From Corallococcus sp. AS-1-6 (GTDB lineage: Bacteria; Myxococcota; Myxococcia; Myxococcales; Myxococcaceae): 64,000 nt of DNA. Below are positions 25,950 through 32,863 of this stretch, piece after piece. How positions within the stretch are numbered: the first letter of the stretch is position 1; each line of letters begins with the position of its first letter. The stretch covers positions 248,001 through 312,000 of the forward strand of contig NZ_JAIQDE010000003.1 in the NCBI RefSeq assembly GCF_020037015.1, given 5' to 3'. The translations under genes and the position numbers were made by a program. Below the pieces are notes generated by a model that saw only the letters and a program-made list of their open reading frames with translations, was not told the origin of the DNA and ran no database searches.

Positions 25950-26726
25950 ATGCACGGTTCCCCGGATACCGACCACCACGAACGCATTCCCCACGCCACC
26001 CGCATCGAGCGCGCGAGGGTGCTGGTGGTGGGAGCGGGCGGCCTGGGCTGCCCGGCGTCGCTCGCGCTGGCCCAGGGCGGTGTGGGCCACCTGACGCTGG
26101 TGGATCCGGACCGGGTGGACGTGACGAACCTGCCCCGGCAGCTCTGGCACCGCACCCGGGACGTGGGCCGCTTCAAGGCGGAGTCCGCCGCCGCCGGCCT
26201 GCTGCGCGCCTTCCCCGGCTTGAGCGTGGAGGCCCTGCCGGAGCGGCTGGACGCGAACAACGCCGAGGCGCTCTTCCGCGAGCACGACCTGGTGGTGGAC
26301 GCCACCGACGGCGTCGCGACCAAGTTCTTCCTGTCGGACGTGGCGGTGCTCACCGGCGTGCCGCTCGTGTACGGCGGCGTGCTGCGCATGAGCGGCCAGG
26401 CCCTGCGGATCGACCCCGGCGGCCCGTGCCTGCGCTGCCTCTACGAGGACGTGCCGCCCCCGGACGCGGTGCCCACCTGCGCGCAGGCGGGCGTGCTGGG
26501 CGCGATGGCGGGGCTCATCGGCGCGGTGCAGGCGCTGCTCGCCCTGGAACTCCTGGCGGGCGCGGCCACGGGCCCCCGGGGACAGGCCACGCTGCACGTG
26601 CTCGACGGGGAGACGCTGGAGGGGCGCACCGTGAAGGTGACGCGCGCGCCGGACTGCCCGGGGTGCGCCATCCAGACGCTGCCCCCGTTCCCTTCGTCCC
26701 AGGAGGACACCGCATGCCCGACGTGA
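25950..26726 (+). CDS. ThiF/MoeB-family E1-like adenylyltransferase
   Basis: 258 residues with the E1-like Rossmann core. GAGGLG (28-33) binds ATP; D52 and the following DRVDVTNLPRQ hold the family's catalytic Asp and Arg residues. CLRC (160-163) and a later CPGC form the zinc site, and C177 in TCAQAGVLG is in the usual place for the thiol that receives sulfur or the carrier. It probably adenylates the C-terminal Gly-Gly of the MoaD/ThiS-like protein encoded two genes on. There is no rhodanese domain. GGAG precedes the ATG. First gene of an overlapping operon. Confidence 0.95.
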   Translation: MHGSPDTDHHERIPHATRIERARVLVVGAGGLGCPASLALAQGGVGHLTLVDPDRVDVTNLPRQLWHRTRDVGRFKAESAAAGLLRAFPGLSVEALPERLDANNAEALFREHDLVVDATDGVATKFFLSDVAVLTGVPLVYGGVLRMSGQALRIDPGGPCLRCLYEDVPPPDAVPTCAQAGVLGAMAGLIGAVQALLALELLAGAATGPRGQATLHVLDGETLEGRTVKVTRAPDCPGCAIQTLPPFPSSQEDTACPT

Positions 26727-26953
26727 CGGCGACGTTGGACATCACCCGCGAGGTGTGTCCGATGACCTACGTGCGCACCAAGCTGAAGCTGGAGTCGCTG
26801 CCCCCGGACACGCTGCTGGAGGTGCTGCTCAAGGGCGACGAGCCCCTGAAGAACGTGCCCCGCAGCGCCAAGGACGAGGGCCACGACGTGGTGTCGCTGG
26901 ACGCACGCGGGGACGGCACGCACCGGTTGATCATCCGCAAGCGGGGGAGCTGA
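26714..26953 (+). CDS. TusA/SirA-family sulfurtransferase
   Basis: 79 residues with the TusA alpha-beta fold: LDITREVCPMTYVRTKLKLE carries the persulfide Cys15 followed by Pro16, then LEVLLKGDEPLKNVPRSAKDEGHDV and a closing strand. The family usually has CPxP; here the second Pro is Thr. It probably relays a persulfide sulfur to the carrier activated by the ThiF protein. It overlaps thiF by 13 bases and sits 4 bases before the carrier gene. Confidence 0.93.
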   Translation: MPDVTATLDITREVCPMTYVRTKLKLESLPPDTLLEVLLKGDEPLKNVPRSAKDEGHDVVSLDARGDGTHRLIIRKRGS

Positions 26954-26957
26954 GCGC

Positions 26958-27230
26958 ATGGCCACGATTCGCATTCCGACACCCATGAGGACGCTGACGG
27001 GCAACAAGTCCGAGGTCCAGGCCACCGGCGCCACCGTGGGCGAGGTGCTGCGCGACCTGGACGCGCGCTACCCCGGCATGGGCGCGCGCCTCTTCGACGA
27101 CAAGGGCGCCGTGCGGCGGTACGTGAACGTCTTCCTCAACGACGAGGACGTGCGCGCGCTCAAGGCCCTGGACACGCCCGTGAAGGACGCGGACCGCATC
27201 ACCCTCATCCCCGCCATGGCGGGAGGCTGA
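26958..27230 (+). CDS. MoaD/ThiS-family ubiquitin-like sulfur carrier (CysO-like)
   Basis: 90 residues of beta-grasp type: IRIPTPMRTLTGNKSEVQ, GEVLRDLDARYPG, YVNVFLNDEDVRAL and DRITLIPAMAGG. The chain ends exactly in Gly-Gly, so no processing is needed before adenylation. The length and NDEDVR region resemble CysO/MoaD rather than the shorter ThiS. The likely job is to carry a thiocarboxylate for biosynthesis, perhaps cysteine, inferred from the JAMM peptidase in the operon. No cysteine synthase gene is present in the window. Confidence 0.93.
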   Translation: MATIRIPTPMRTLTGNKSEVQATGATVGEVLRDLDARYPGMGARLFDDKGAVRRYVNVFLNDEDVRALKALDTPVKDADRITLIPAMAGG

Positions 27231-27241
27231 CCGGGGACGTC

Positions 27242-27874
27242 ATGGCGCTGCGCGAGGACCAGATTCTCCGCTACTCCCGGCAGATCCTCCTGAGGGACGT
27301 GGGCGGGCGCGGGCAGGAGGCGCTGCTCTCGGGCGGCGCGCGCGTGGACGGGCTGGGCGCGTCCGGCCTCACGGCCACGGCGTACCTGGCCGGCGGCGGC
27401 ACCCCCGTGACGGGCGTGGGCTCGCTGACCCTGGGCCCCTGGTCGCCGGGGTTCCTCGCGTCCGCGCATGACGTGGGCCAGCCCGTGGCGGAGGTGCTGG
27501 CGCGCGTGGTGCCGGAGGTGAACCCGGACGCGGTGGGCACGCCCGGCGGCGGGCTGCTCGCGGAGCTGCCGGCGGCCTGGAGCGGAGAGGCCCCCTGGGT
27601 CGCGCTGGGCGGCGACGGTGCGCGCGGCGCGGTGGTGTTCCGGGGCGCGGACGGGTGCGTCTGGTGCTTCGGTGAGACGGTGCGCCACCTGGGCACGCCG
27701 CCGGATGGCCCCATGGGCGTGGCCCTGGGCGCCCTGGGCGCGCTCGTCTTCCAGCGGCTGCGGCTGGGCCTGGGCCCGTCGCTGGGCGGCCGGTGGCTGA
27801 GCGCTCCGGGCGCGTTGACGGAGCTGGAGCCGCGCCGGTGCTCGCGCTGCGCCGCGGCGGAAGCGAAGCCCTGA
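27242..27874 (+). CDS. Degenerate ThiF/MoeB-like (pseudo-E1) protein
   Basis: 210 residues. The start LREDQILRYSRQILLRDVGG is the N-terminal helix typical of MoeB/ThiF. The nucleotide-binding loop, however, reads GLGASGLTATAYLAGGG, without GxGGLG; the Asp and Arg residues for adenylation are missing and the protein is about 40-60 residues short. The end keeps one CSRC, half of the zinc site. It may be a non-catalytic partner that holds the carrier or the active ThiF, as in heterodimeric E1s. It starts 11 bases after the carrier gene and overlaps the JAMM gene. Confidence 0.8.
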   Translation: MALREDQILRYSRQILLRDVGGRGQEALLSGGARVDGLGASGLTATAYLAGGGTPVTGVGSLTLGPWSPGFLASAHDVGQPVAEVLARVVPEVNPDAVGTPGGGLLAELPAAWSGEAPWVALGGDGARGAVVFRGADGCVWCFGETVRHLGTPPDGPMGVALGALGALVFQRLRLGLGPSLGGRWLSAPGALTELEPRRCSRCAAAEAKP

Positions 27875-28317
27875 TCCCGCCGGAAGTCTTCGCCCGGATG
27901 ATCCACCACCTGGAGGCCGCGTGGCCCCGGGAGGGCTGCGGCGTGATCCTCCGGAGCGGGGCGGGGGAGGGGGACTCCTGGCGCGTCGTCCCGCTGCCCA
28001 ACGCCTCCCCCACGCCGCACGTCGCCTACGCCTTCGCCCCGGAGGCCTGGCTCCAGGTGTGCCTGGACGCGGACGCGCGACAGGAGGAGGTGGCCTGCGT
28101 CTTCCACTCACACGTGGACGCGCCCGCCGTCTTCTCCGCCGAGGACCGACGCCAGGCTGCTCCCTCGGGAATCCCACTGCTGCCTCAGGTGTCGTACGTG
28201 GTGGTCGCCATACGCGGAGGCCGTGCCGCCTCCGCCTCCCGGTCTGTTTGGAGCGCGGGGGATTTTCAGACTGTTCCGCTTGCATTGGCGGATTTCAGGT
28301 TTGAAAAACCCGTGTAA
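27838..28317 (+). CDS. JAMM/MPN+ metallopeptidase (Mec-like)
   Basis: 159 residues, a compact JAB/MPN domain with the complete zinc set: E32 in REGCGVIL, then H90-S-H92, seven residues, S100 and D103. In Mycobacterium a related peptidase (Mec) releases cysteine from CysO-Cys, and deubiquitinase-like members cut Gly-Gly conjugates. Here it should cleave products of the carrier encoded upstream. The GTG inside the previous gene was chosen because it places the domain start correctly; an ATG 15 codons upstream is possible. Last gene of the operon. Confidence 0.93.
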   Translation: MLALRRGGSEALIPPEVFARMIHHLEAAWPREGCGVILRSGAGEGDSWRVVPLPNASPTPHVAYAFAPEAWLQVCLDADARQEEVACVFHSHVDAPAVFSAEDRRQAAPSGIPLLPQVSYVVVAIRGGRAASASRSVWSAGDFQTVPLALADFRFEKPV

Positions 28318-28343
28318 GGGCGGGAACTTGCCCTGCAACCGAC

Positions 28344-28363
28344 CCCACCTGCGGAAAGGTGGG
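28344..28363 (+). other. Hairpin between the JAMM operon and the APS-kinase promoter
   Basis: CCCACCT-gcggaa-AGGTGGG forms a 7-pair stem 26 bases past the JAMM stop. No T-run follows, so it could be a weak terminator or an operator of the downstream promoter. Confidence 0.4.
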
Positions 28364-28369
28364 TCCGAA

Positions 28370-28399
28370 TTGTCAAGTCACTGGGTTTTCGTCTATAAA
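28370..28399 (+). promoter_or_regulatory. Sigma-70-type promoter for the APS-kinase-like gene
   Basis: TTGTCA and TATAAA are separated by 18 bases in an AT-richer patch, about 75 bases before the start codon. One of the clearer consensus promoters in the window. Confidence 0.65.
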
Positions 28400-28474
28400 G
28401 CGGCGGTCTATTGGATCTGCCGCGTCCTACGCCGCGTGCAAGAAGCGCTCCGGACGCAGGGAGTTAGAACCCTT

Positions 28475-29245
28475 ATGGCCACCAACACTGGATTCACCCT
28501 CTGGCTGACCGGCATGTCCGGGACCGGGAAGACCACCACGGCCGCCTACATCGCGGCCCGGCTCCGGCAGGTCGGACGCAACGTGGAGGTCCTCGACGAG
28601 GGCGAACTCCAGAACGACCTGTGGGCCGGCATCGGCGACACGAAGGACGAGCGCAACACGGTGGTGCGCCGGCTGGGCTTCGTCGCCGGCCTCCTGGCCC
28701 GCAACGGCGTGGCGGTGCTCGTCCCCTGCGTCAGCCCCTACAAGTCGAGCCGCGAGGAGGTGCGCCGCTCGGTGGGCAAGTACGTGGAGGTCTACGTGGA
28801 CTGCCCCACGGAGAAGCTCATCGAGCGCGACACCACCGGCAAGTACAAGAAGGCGCTCAACGGGGAGATCCCCAACTTCATCGGCATCACGGAGCCGTAC
28901 GAGCCGCCCACCTCCCCCGAGGTGACCATCTACTCCGACACGGAGTCGGTGGAGGACGGCGGGACGAAGATCTTCCAGGCGCTGCTGGACCTGGGCCTGA
29001 TGTCCACGGACGAGCTGAAGACCATCACCGGCAAGAAGATGAAGGCCAACCCGCTGCCGCCGAAGAAGGCGCGCCGCGACGAGGAGGACCCGCCGGCCCG
29101 CGTCGCCGCCGTGAAGGCCGCGAAGGCACCCAAGGCGGACAAGGGCTCCAAGGGCGCCAAGGCGCGTCCGGCCACCCGCGCCGCCCGCGTGGGCAAGCCG
29201 GCCCCGGCCGCGAAGAAGAAGGCCGCCAAGGGCAAGGCCCGCTAA
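28475..29245 (+). CDS. cysC: Adenylylsulfate-kinase-like protein with basic tail
   Basis: 256 residues. The first 185 match APS kinase: P-loop TGMSGTGKTT, VPCVSPYKSSREEVRR, the VYVDCPTEKLIERD lid region and GITEPYEPP. APS kinase makes PAPS from adenylylsulfate and ATP. The usual substrate-loop LDGDNxR is here LDEGELQND, so the specificity may have shifted. Residues 190-256 are a Lys/Ala/Pro-rich tail like a histone H1 tail, absent from standard CysC. The ATG lies behind a good promoter and the gene ends in a strong terminator, so it is its own unit next to the sulfur-carrier operon. Confidence 0.85.
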   Translation: MATNTGFTLWLTGMSGTGKTTTAAYIAARLRQVGRNVEVLDEGELQNDLWAGIGDTKDERNTVVRRLGFVAGLLARNGVAVLVPCVSPYKSSREEVRRSVGKYVEVYVDCPTEKLIERDTTGKYKKALNGEIPNFIGITEPYEPPTSPEVTIYSDTESVEDGGTKIFQALLDLGLMSTDELKTITGKKMKANPLPPKKARRDEEDPPARVAAVKAAKAPKADKGSKGAKARPATRAARVGKPAPAAKKKAAKGKAR

Positions 29246-29270
29246 GGCGCACCGTCGTCCCCTGACTGTC

Positions 29271-29325
29271 GAAGGGCTCCAGGTTGCCCGCGCGATGCGC
29301 GTGCAATCCGGGGCCCTTCCGTTTT
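29271..29325 (+). terminator. Strong intrinsic terminator after the APS-kinase-like gene
   Basis: GAAGGGCTCC pairs with GGGGCCCTTC (one T-G pair); the loop itself contains a second nested stem (GGTTGC with GCAATCC and CGCGC with GCGCG), followed by TTTT. It begins 25 bases past the stop and ends just before the larE ribosome-binding site. Confidence 0.85.
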
Positions 29326-29336
29326 AGGAGTCCCCC

Positions 29337-30233
29337 ATGCTGAGCCCCGAGCGGATTGAAGCCCTGTGTGAAGCGTCACGCCCCAAGCTGGAGGCGATGC
29401 GCGACTCCCTGCGCGCCCACGGCAGCGCCCTGGTGGCGTTCTCCGGCGGCGTGGACTCCACCTTCGTCCTCCAGGTCGCGGTGGAGGTGCTGGGCGAGCG
29501 CGCCCTGGCGCTCACCGCGCTGTCCGCCTCCGTGGCCCCGGAGGAGGAGCGCGAGGCCCGTGAGCTGGCGGCCCGCCTGGGCGCCCGGCACGTCGTCGTC
29601 TCCAGCAACGAGCTGGCGAACCCCAGCTACGCCGCCAACCCCACCAACCGCTGCTACTTCTGCAAGACGGAGCTGTACGACCTCTGCGAGGCGAAGCGCG
29701 CGGAGCTGGGCCTCACCGTCGTGCTGGACGGCTTCAACGCGGACGACTTCAAGGATCACCGCCCCGGCCACAAGGCCGCGAAGGAGCACCGGGTGGTGTC
29801 CCCCCTGGCCCAGGCCGGGCTCACCAAGGAGGAGATCCGCGCCTGGAGCCGCAAGCTGGGGCTGCCCACCTGGGACAAGCCGCAGATGGCGTGCCTGGCG
29901 TCGCGCATCCCCTATGGCACGTCCGTGACGCGCGACCGGCTCCTGCAGATCGCCGCGGCGGAGTCGGAGCTGCGCGCGCTGGACTTCAAGCAGTTCCGCG
30001 TCCGCTACCACCAGGACGTGGCGCGCATCGAGCTGGCCAGCGAGGAGTACCCCCGCTTCTTCGAGTCCGGCATCCGCGAGCGGATCAACGGGGCCTTCAA
30101 GTCCCTGGGCTTCAAGTTCGTGGCCCTGGACCTGGAGCCCTTCCGCTCCGGCCGCCTCAATGAAGCCGCCGGCATCGCCCCCGCGGCGGGGCAGGGCACG
30201 GCCGAGGGCTTCAAGCTCCCGGTGGTGGGGTGA
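29337..30233 (+). CDS. larE: ATP-dependent sacrificial sulfur transferase LarE
   Basis: 298 residues. The PP-loop SGGVDS is at 36-41. LarE activates the carboxyl groups of the nickel-pincer cofactor precursor by adenylation and inserts sulfur. Three Cys are conserved-looking: C106 and C109 (NRCYFCK) and C186 (PQMACLASRIPYG). That set marks the iron-sulfur-cluster type, which can supply sulfur catalytically, rather than the single-Cys sacrificial type. AGGAG stands 7 bases before the ATG. LarB and LarC are not in the window. It overlaps the next gene at its stop. Confidence 0.93.
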   Translation: MLSPERIEALCEASRPKLEAMRDSLRAHGSALVAFSGGVDSTFVLQVAVEVLGERALALTALSASVAPEEEREARELAARLGARHVVVSSNELANPSYAANPTNRCYFCKTELYDLCEAKRAELGLTVVLDGFNADDFKDHRPGHKAAKEHRVVSPLAQAGLTKEEIRAWSRKLGLPTWDKPQMACLASRIPYGTSVTRDRLLQIAAAESELRALDFKQFRVRYHQDVARIELASEEYPRFFESGIRERINGAFKSLGFKFVALDLEPFRSGRLNEAAGIAPAAGQGTAEGFKLPVVG

Positions 30234-30757
30234 GGGGTCTGCTGATCCCGCTGGGCCTGGCGCTGGCCACCCCCGCTGGGGCGGTGGAGTCCCTGGATGA
30301 CGGGCCCTACGCGCGCCGGCGCTCGCTGATCCTCACGGTGGGGCCCGGGGCCACGTACACCGAACGGATCAGCGGGGACGCCGCCGTGTCCGGGCTCGCC
30401 GGACACCTGGACCTGGGGGCCGCGATCACCGTGGGTTACGAGGGGGACGAGGTGTTCCTCCTCGCGCGCGGCAGCACGGGCCGCCCGGGGGAGGAGCTGG
30501 CGCTGATCACCGGCTACCGCAGCCTCTTCGGATCCGAGTCGTGGCGGACCTTCTTTGAGCTCGGCGTTTCCGTGCGTCCGATTTCTGGGCCGTGGCTGGG
30601 GCCTCGCATAGGGTTCGGCGCCAGACACACCCTCTCGGATCATTTCGCGCTGTACGGCGGGCTCGGCTTCACGTTCGGGTTCGGCTCCGGACTGCGCGCG
30701 GACACCGAGCTCTTCACCGGGTTGCAGTGGATCATCCCGGTGGGTTCGGCCTCGTAG
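30230..30757 (+). CDS. Secreted probable beta-barrel protein, function unknown
   Basis: 175 residues with a signal peptide (LLIPLGLALATPAGA). The mature part has repeated Gly-rich amphipathic strands (AITVGYEGDEVFLLARG, YGGLGFTFGFGSGL) ending LFTGLQWIIPVG, the look of a small outer-membrane barrel. The GTG start overlaps the larE stop, so it is translationally coupled to larE, a functionally odd pairing. No family recognised. Confidence 0.65.
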   Translation: MRGLLIPLGLALATPAGAVESLDDGPYARRRSLILTVGPGATYTERISGDAAVSGLAGHLDLGAAITVGYEGDEVFLLARGSTGRPGEELALITGYRSLFGSESWRTFFELGVSVRPISGPWLGPRIGFGARHTLSDHFALYGGLGFTFGFGSGLRADTELFTGLQWIIPVGSAS

Positions 30758-30775
30758 GTTGTTTTCTTGAGGTTG

Positions 30776-30812
30776 TCCGACATTGTGAGAGGGTGTGTGC
30801 ATCTGTCGGAGG
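30776..30812 (+). promoter_or_regulatory. Dyad whose right arm covers the Shine-Dalgarno of the RHH gene
   Basis: TCCGACA and TGTCGGA are 21 bases apart, and the second arm runs into GGAGG. It could be the operator of the ribbon-helix-helix protein itself or a hairpin that hides its ribosome-binding site. Confidence 0.45.
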
Positions 30813-30820
30813 CCACGCAC

Positions 30821-30985
30821 TTGGACATGAATCCCCGCCTCACCTCGGTCGTGTTTCGTCTCAACCGCGAGAAGTTGGATGCCCTGAAGGAGCTGTCGCG
30901 CTCCACGCGCATCCGTCAGAGCGAGTACCTCCGGGAGGCCATCTCGGATCTGCTGGCGAAGTACGAAGCGCGCTTCGTGGACTGA
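30821..30985 (+). CDS. Ribbon-helix-helix (CopG/MetJ-fold) DNA-binding protein
   Basis: 54 residues, essentially a single RHH domain: strand LTSVVFRLNREK, helix LDALKELSRST and helix RQSEYLREAISDLLAKY. Such dimers insert the strand into the DNA major groove and often repress their own operon. A TTG start was chosen because GGAGG lies 8 bases before it; the ATG two codons later would be 14 bases away. No toxin gene is next to it, so it is not an obvious antitoxin. Targets unknown. Confidence 0.8.
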   Translation: MDMNPRLTSVVFRLNREKLDALKELSRSTRIRQSEYLREAISDLLAKYEARFVD

Positions 30986-30996
30986 AGCGCCACACG

Positions 30997-31857
30997 TCAG
31001 CCCGGCGGCGCTCCCGTGAAGGGTGGCGCGTCGGGCAGACCGGGCGGGTGGAGGCGCTCGCCGGGCCCGAAGGGGTCCACCGCGGAAGGATAGCGGACCT
31101 CCCACAACACCAGCCCATGCGCCGGGGCCTTGAAGCCGGCCAGGGCGGTCCCCGAATCCAGCGCCGCGTGCCACTGCTCCTCGGACAGGAGCCCCGCGGC
31201 CACCTTCAGCGCGCTGCCCACCAGGTACCGCACCTGGTAGCGCGCGAAGCCGTCTCCCAAGAGCCGCGCCTCGAAGAGCCCTCCGCCCAGCTCCCGCAGG
31301 GTGGCGGACTGGAGCGTGCGCGGCTTCTGGGGACTGGAGCGCTCGTGGAACGCGGTGAAGTCCCGCGTGCCCACGGCGCGCTCGAGCAGCGCCTCCAGCT
31401 TCTCCGGCACCACCCGGTGGCCCGCCTGGAGGGTCTCGTCCGCCGCCGCGTCCAGCGCGTACGGCCTCCACGCTTCCGTCGGAGGCGCACCCAGCGTCAG
31501 GTGGTAGCGGTACTCCTTGCCGCTCGCGCTCCACTGGGCGTGAAAGGCGCCCGGTGGCCGCTTCGCGATGCACAGCCCCACGTCCGGGGACAGGTGCGGC
31601 GACAGCCGCTCGGGCAGCGACTCCAGGGGCACGTCCTCATTCAGGCGCAGGCTGATGACCTGCATCCGCGCGTGCACGCCCCGGTCGGTGCGCCCGGACG
31701 GCATCGCCGTGGCCGGTGAGCCTGCCTGCTCCAGCGCGGTTTCGAGCGCGTCCTGGACCGTGGGGCCCTCCACCTGGCGCTGGAAGCCGCGGAAGTTTCC
31801 ACCGCGATACCAAGTCCACAGTACGGCGGGAATTCGTTTGGGGGAGGACCTGGCCAC
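30997..31857 (-). CDS. truA: tRNA pseudouridine synthase A
   Basis: 286 residues. TruA converts U38-U40 of the anticodon arm to pseudouridine. The catalytic Asp58 sits in GRTDRGVHA; other family marks are WYRGGNFRGFQRQ near the start, KEYRYHL, DFTAFHERSS and FARYQVRYLVGS. The C-terminal tail is Pro-rich. It diverges from the GYF-domain gene across a short gap of about 67 bases, which must hold both promoters. Confidence 0.96.
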   Translation of the reverse strand: MARSSPKRIPAVLWTWYRGGNFRGFQRQVEGPTVQDALETALEQAGSPATAMPSGRTDRGVHARMQVISLRLNEDVPLESLPERLSPHLSPDVGLCIAKRPPGAFHAQWSASGKEYRYHLTLGAPPTEAWRPYALDAAADETLQAGHRVVPEKLEALLERAVGTRDFTAFHERSSPQKPRTLQSATLRELGGGLFEARLLGDGFARYQVRYLVGSALKVAAGLLSEEQWHAALDSGTALAGFKAPAHGLVLWEVRYPSAVDPFGPGERLHPPGLPDAPPFTGAPPG

Positions 31858-31924
31858 GGCGTTGCGATGTCGAGGGGAGAAACACGATACTCCCGCGCGA
31901 ATGCTGGCCGCTCAAGAACTCGCG

Positions 31925-32818
31925 ATGGACAGTGATGGGCAGTGGCTTTTCCGTCAGGGCGACCTGGTGCTGGGGCCCATCACCGCGTCCCAGGTGGTGG
32001 AGAAGCTCTACACGGGGGAGCTGACCCCGGACAGCCCGGTGGCCCCGGCCGGTGAGCGGGAGTTCCGCAACCTCCGGGACACCGCCGCCTTCCAGGTGCA
32101 CATCGCGCGCTTCGAGGCGCAGGGCCGCGTCGCCCAGACGATGCTCGTCGAGCAGGCCCGCAACCAGAAGCGCGTGAAGGTGCTGGCCGGCGTCGCCGCG
32201 GGCGTGGCGCTGCTGTTGGGCGTCACCGGCTGGTACCTGGCGCGCAACGCCGCCGTGTACGGCCTGTTCGGCGCGACGGAGGAGGTGGACGGCATCACCA
32301 TGGACCCGCCCACCATCCGCCTGGCCCAGGCGCGCGTGGACGACGAGGACCTCTTCGCGTACCCCACCAACGACCCGCGCCGCCCGGATCGCCCCGCGGG
32401 GCAGGGCAGTGCCACCGGCAAGACAGGCGGGAGTGGCGCGGTGGCCACCGCCGCCGTCGCGGGCAACCGGCCGCCGCCCCGCACGGGCAGCGTCTCCACG
32501 GATCCGGACGGCCTGGAGATGGCCCAGCAGTTCGACCAGGGCGCCATCAACCGCGTCGTCGCGGGCAACCAGTCCAAGCTCTTCCGCTGCTTCAAGGAAG
32601 AAGCCGAGCGCACGCCCGGCCTGTCCGCGAAGATCCCCATGGAGTTCGTCATCGGGAACGACGGCCGCGTGAACAAGCTCTGGGTGGACAACCCCCAGTT
32701 CAAGCAGGGCCCGCTCTACGAGTGCCTGTTCTCCGAGCTGAAGAAGTGGCCCTTCAAGGCCTACGACGGCGAGCGCGCCACCGTGGGGCTTTCGTTCAAT
32801 ATCGGCAAGCGGGGGTAG
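31925..32818 (+). CDS. GYF-domain membrane protein with AgmX/PglI-type C-terminal domain
   Basis: 297 residues: a GYF_2-like domain (1-45: QWLFRQGDLVLGPITASQV), a charged stretch, one membrane helix (about 85-108, VLAGVAAGVALLLGVTGWYL), a Pro/Gly-rich periplasmic linker, and a TonB-like C-terminal domain of about 95 residues (IPMEFVIGNDGRVNKLWVDN). The same arrangement occurs in AgmX-type proteins tied to gliding in Myxococcus; a motility role is inferred only from this. An ATG eight codons upstream is possible. Confidence 0.82.
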   Translation: MDSDGQWLFRQGDLVLGPITASQVVEKLYTGELTPDSPVAPAGEREFRNLRDTAAFQVHIARFEAQGRVAQTMLVEQARNQKRVKVLAGVAAGVALLLGVTGWYLARNAAVYGLFGATEEVDGITMDPPTIRLAQARVDDEDLFAYPTNDPRRPDRPAGQGSATGKTGGSGAVATAAVAGNRPPPRTGSVSTDPDGLEMAQQFDQGAINRVVAGNQSKLFRCFKEEAERTPGLSAKIPMEFVIGNDGRVNKLWVDNPQFKQGPLYECLFSELKKWPFKAYDGERATVGLSFNIGKRG

Positions 32819-32863
32819 GGCGACTTTCTTGCCCACCCTCCGGACGTGCCCGATACAACAGGC

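Noticed and set aside
30821-30985. Toxin-antitoxin module with the RHH protein as antitoxin
   Set aside because: No small toxin-like gene is adjacent; the neighbours are a secreted barrel-like protein and convergent truA.
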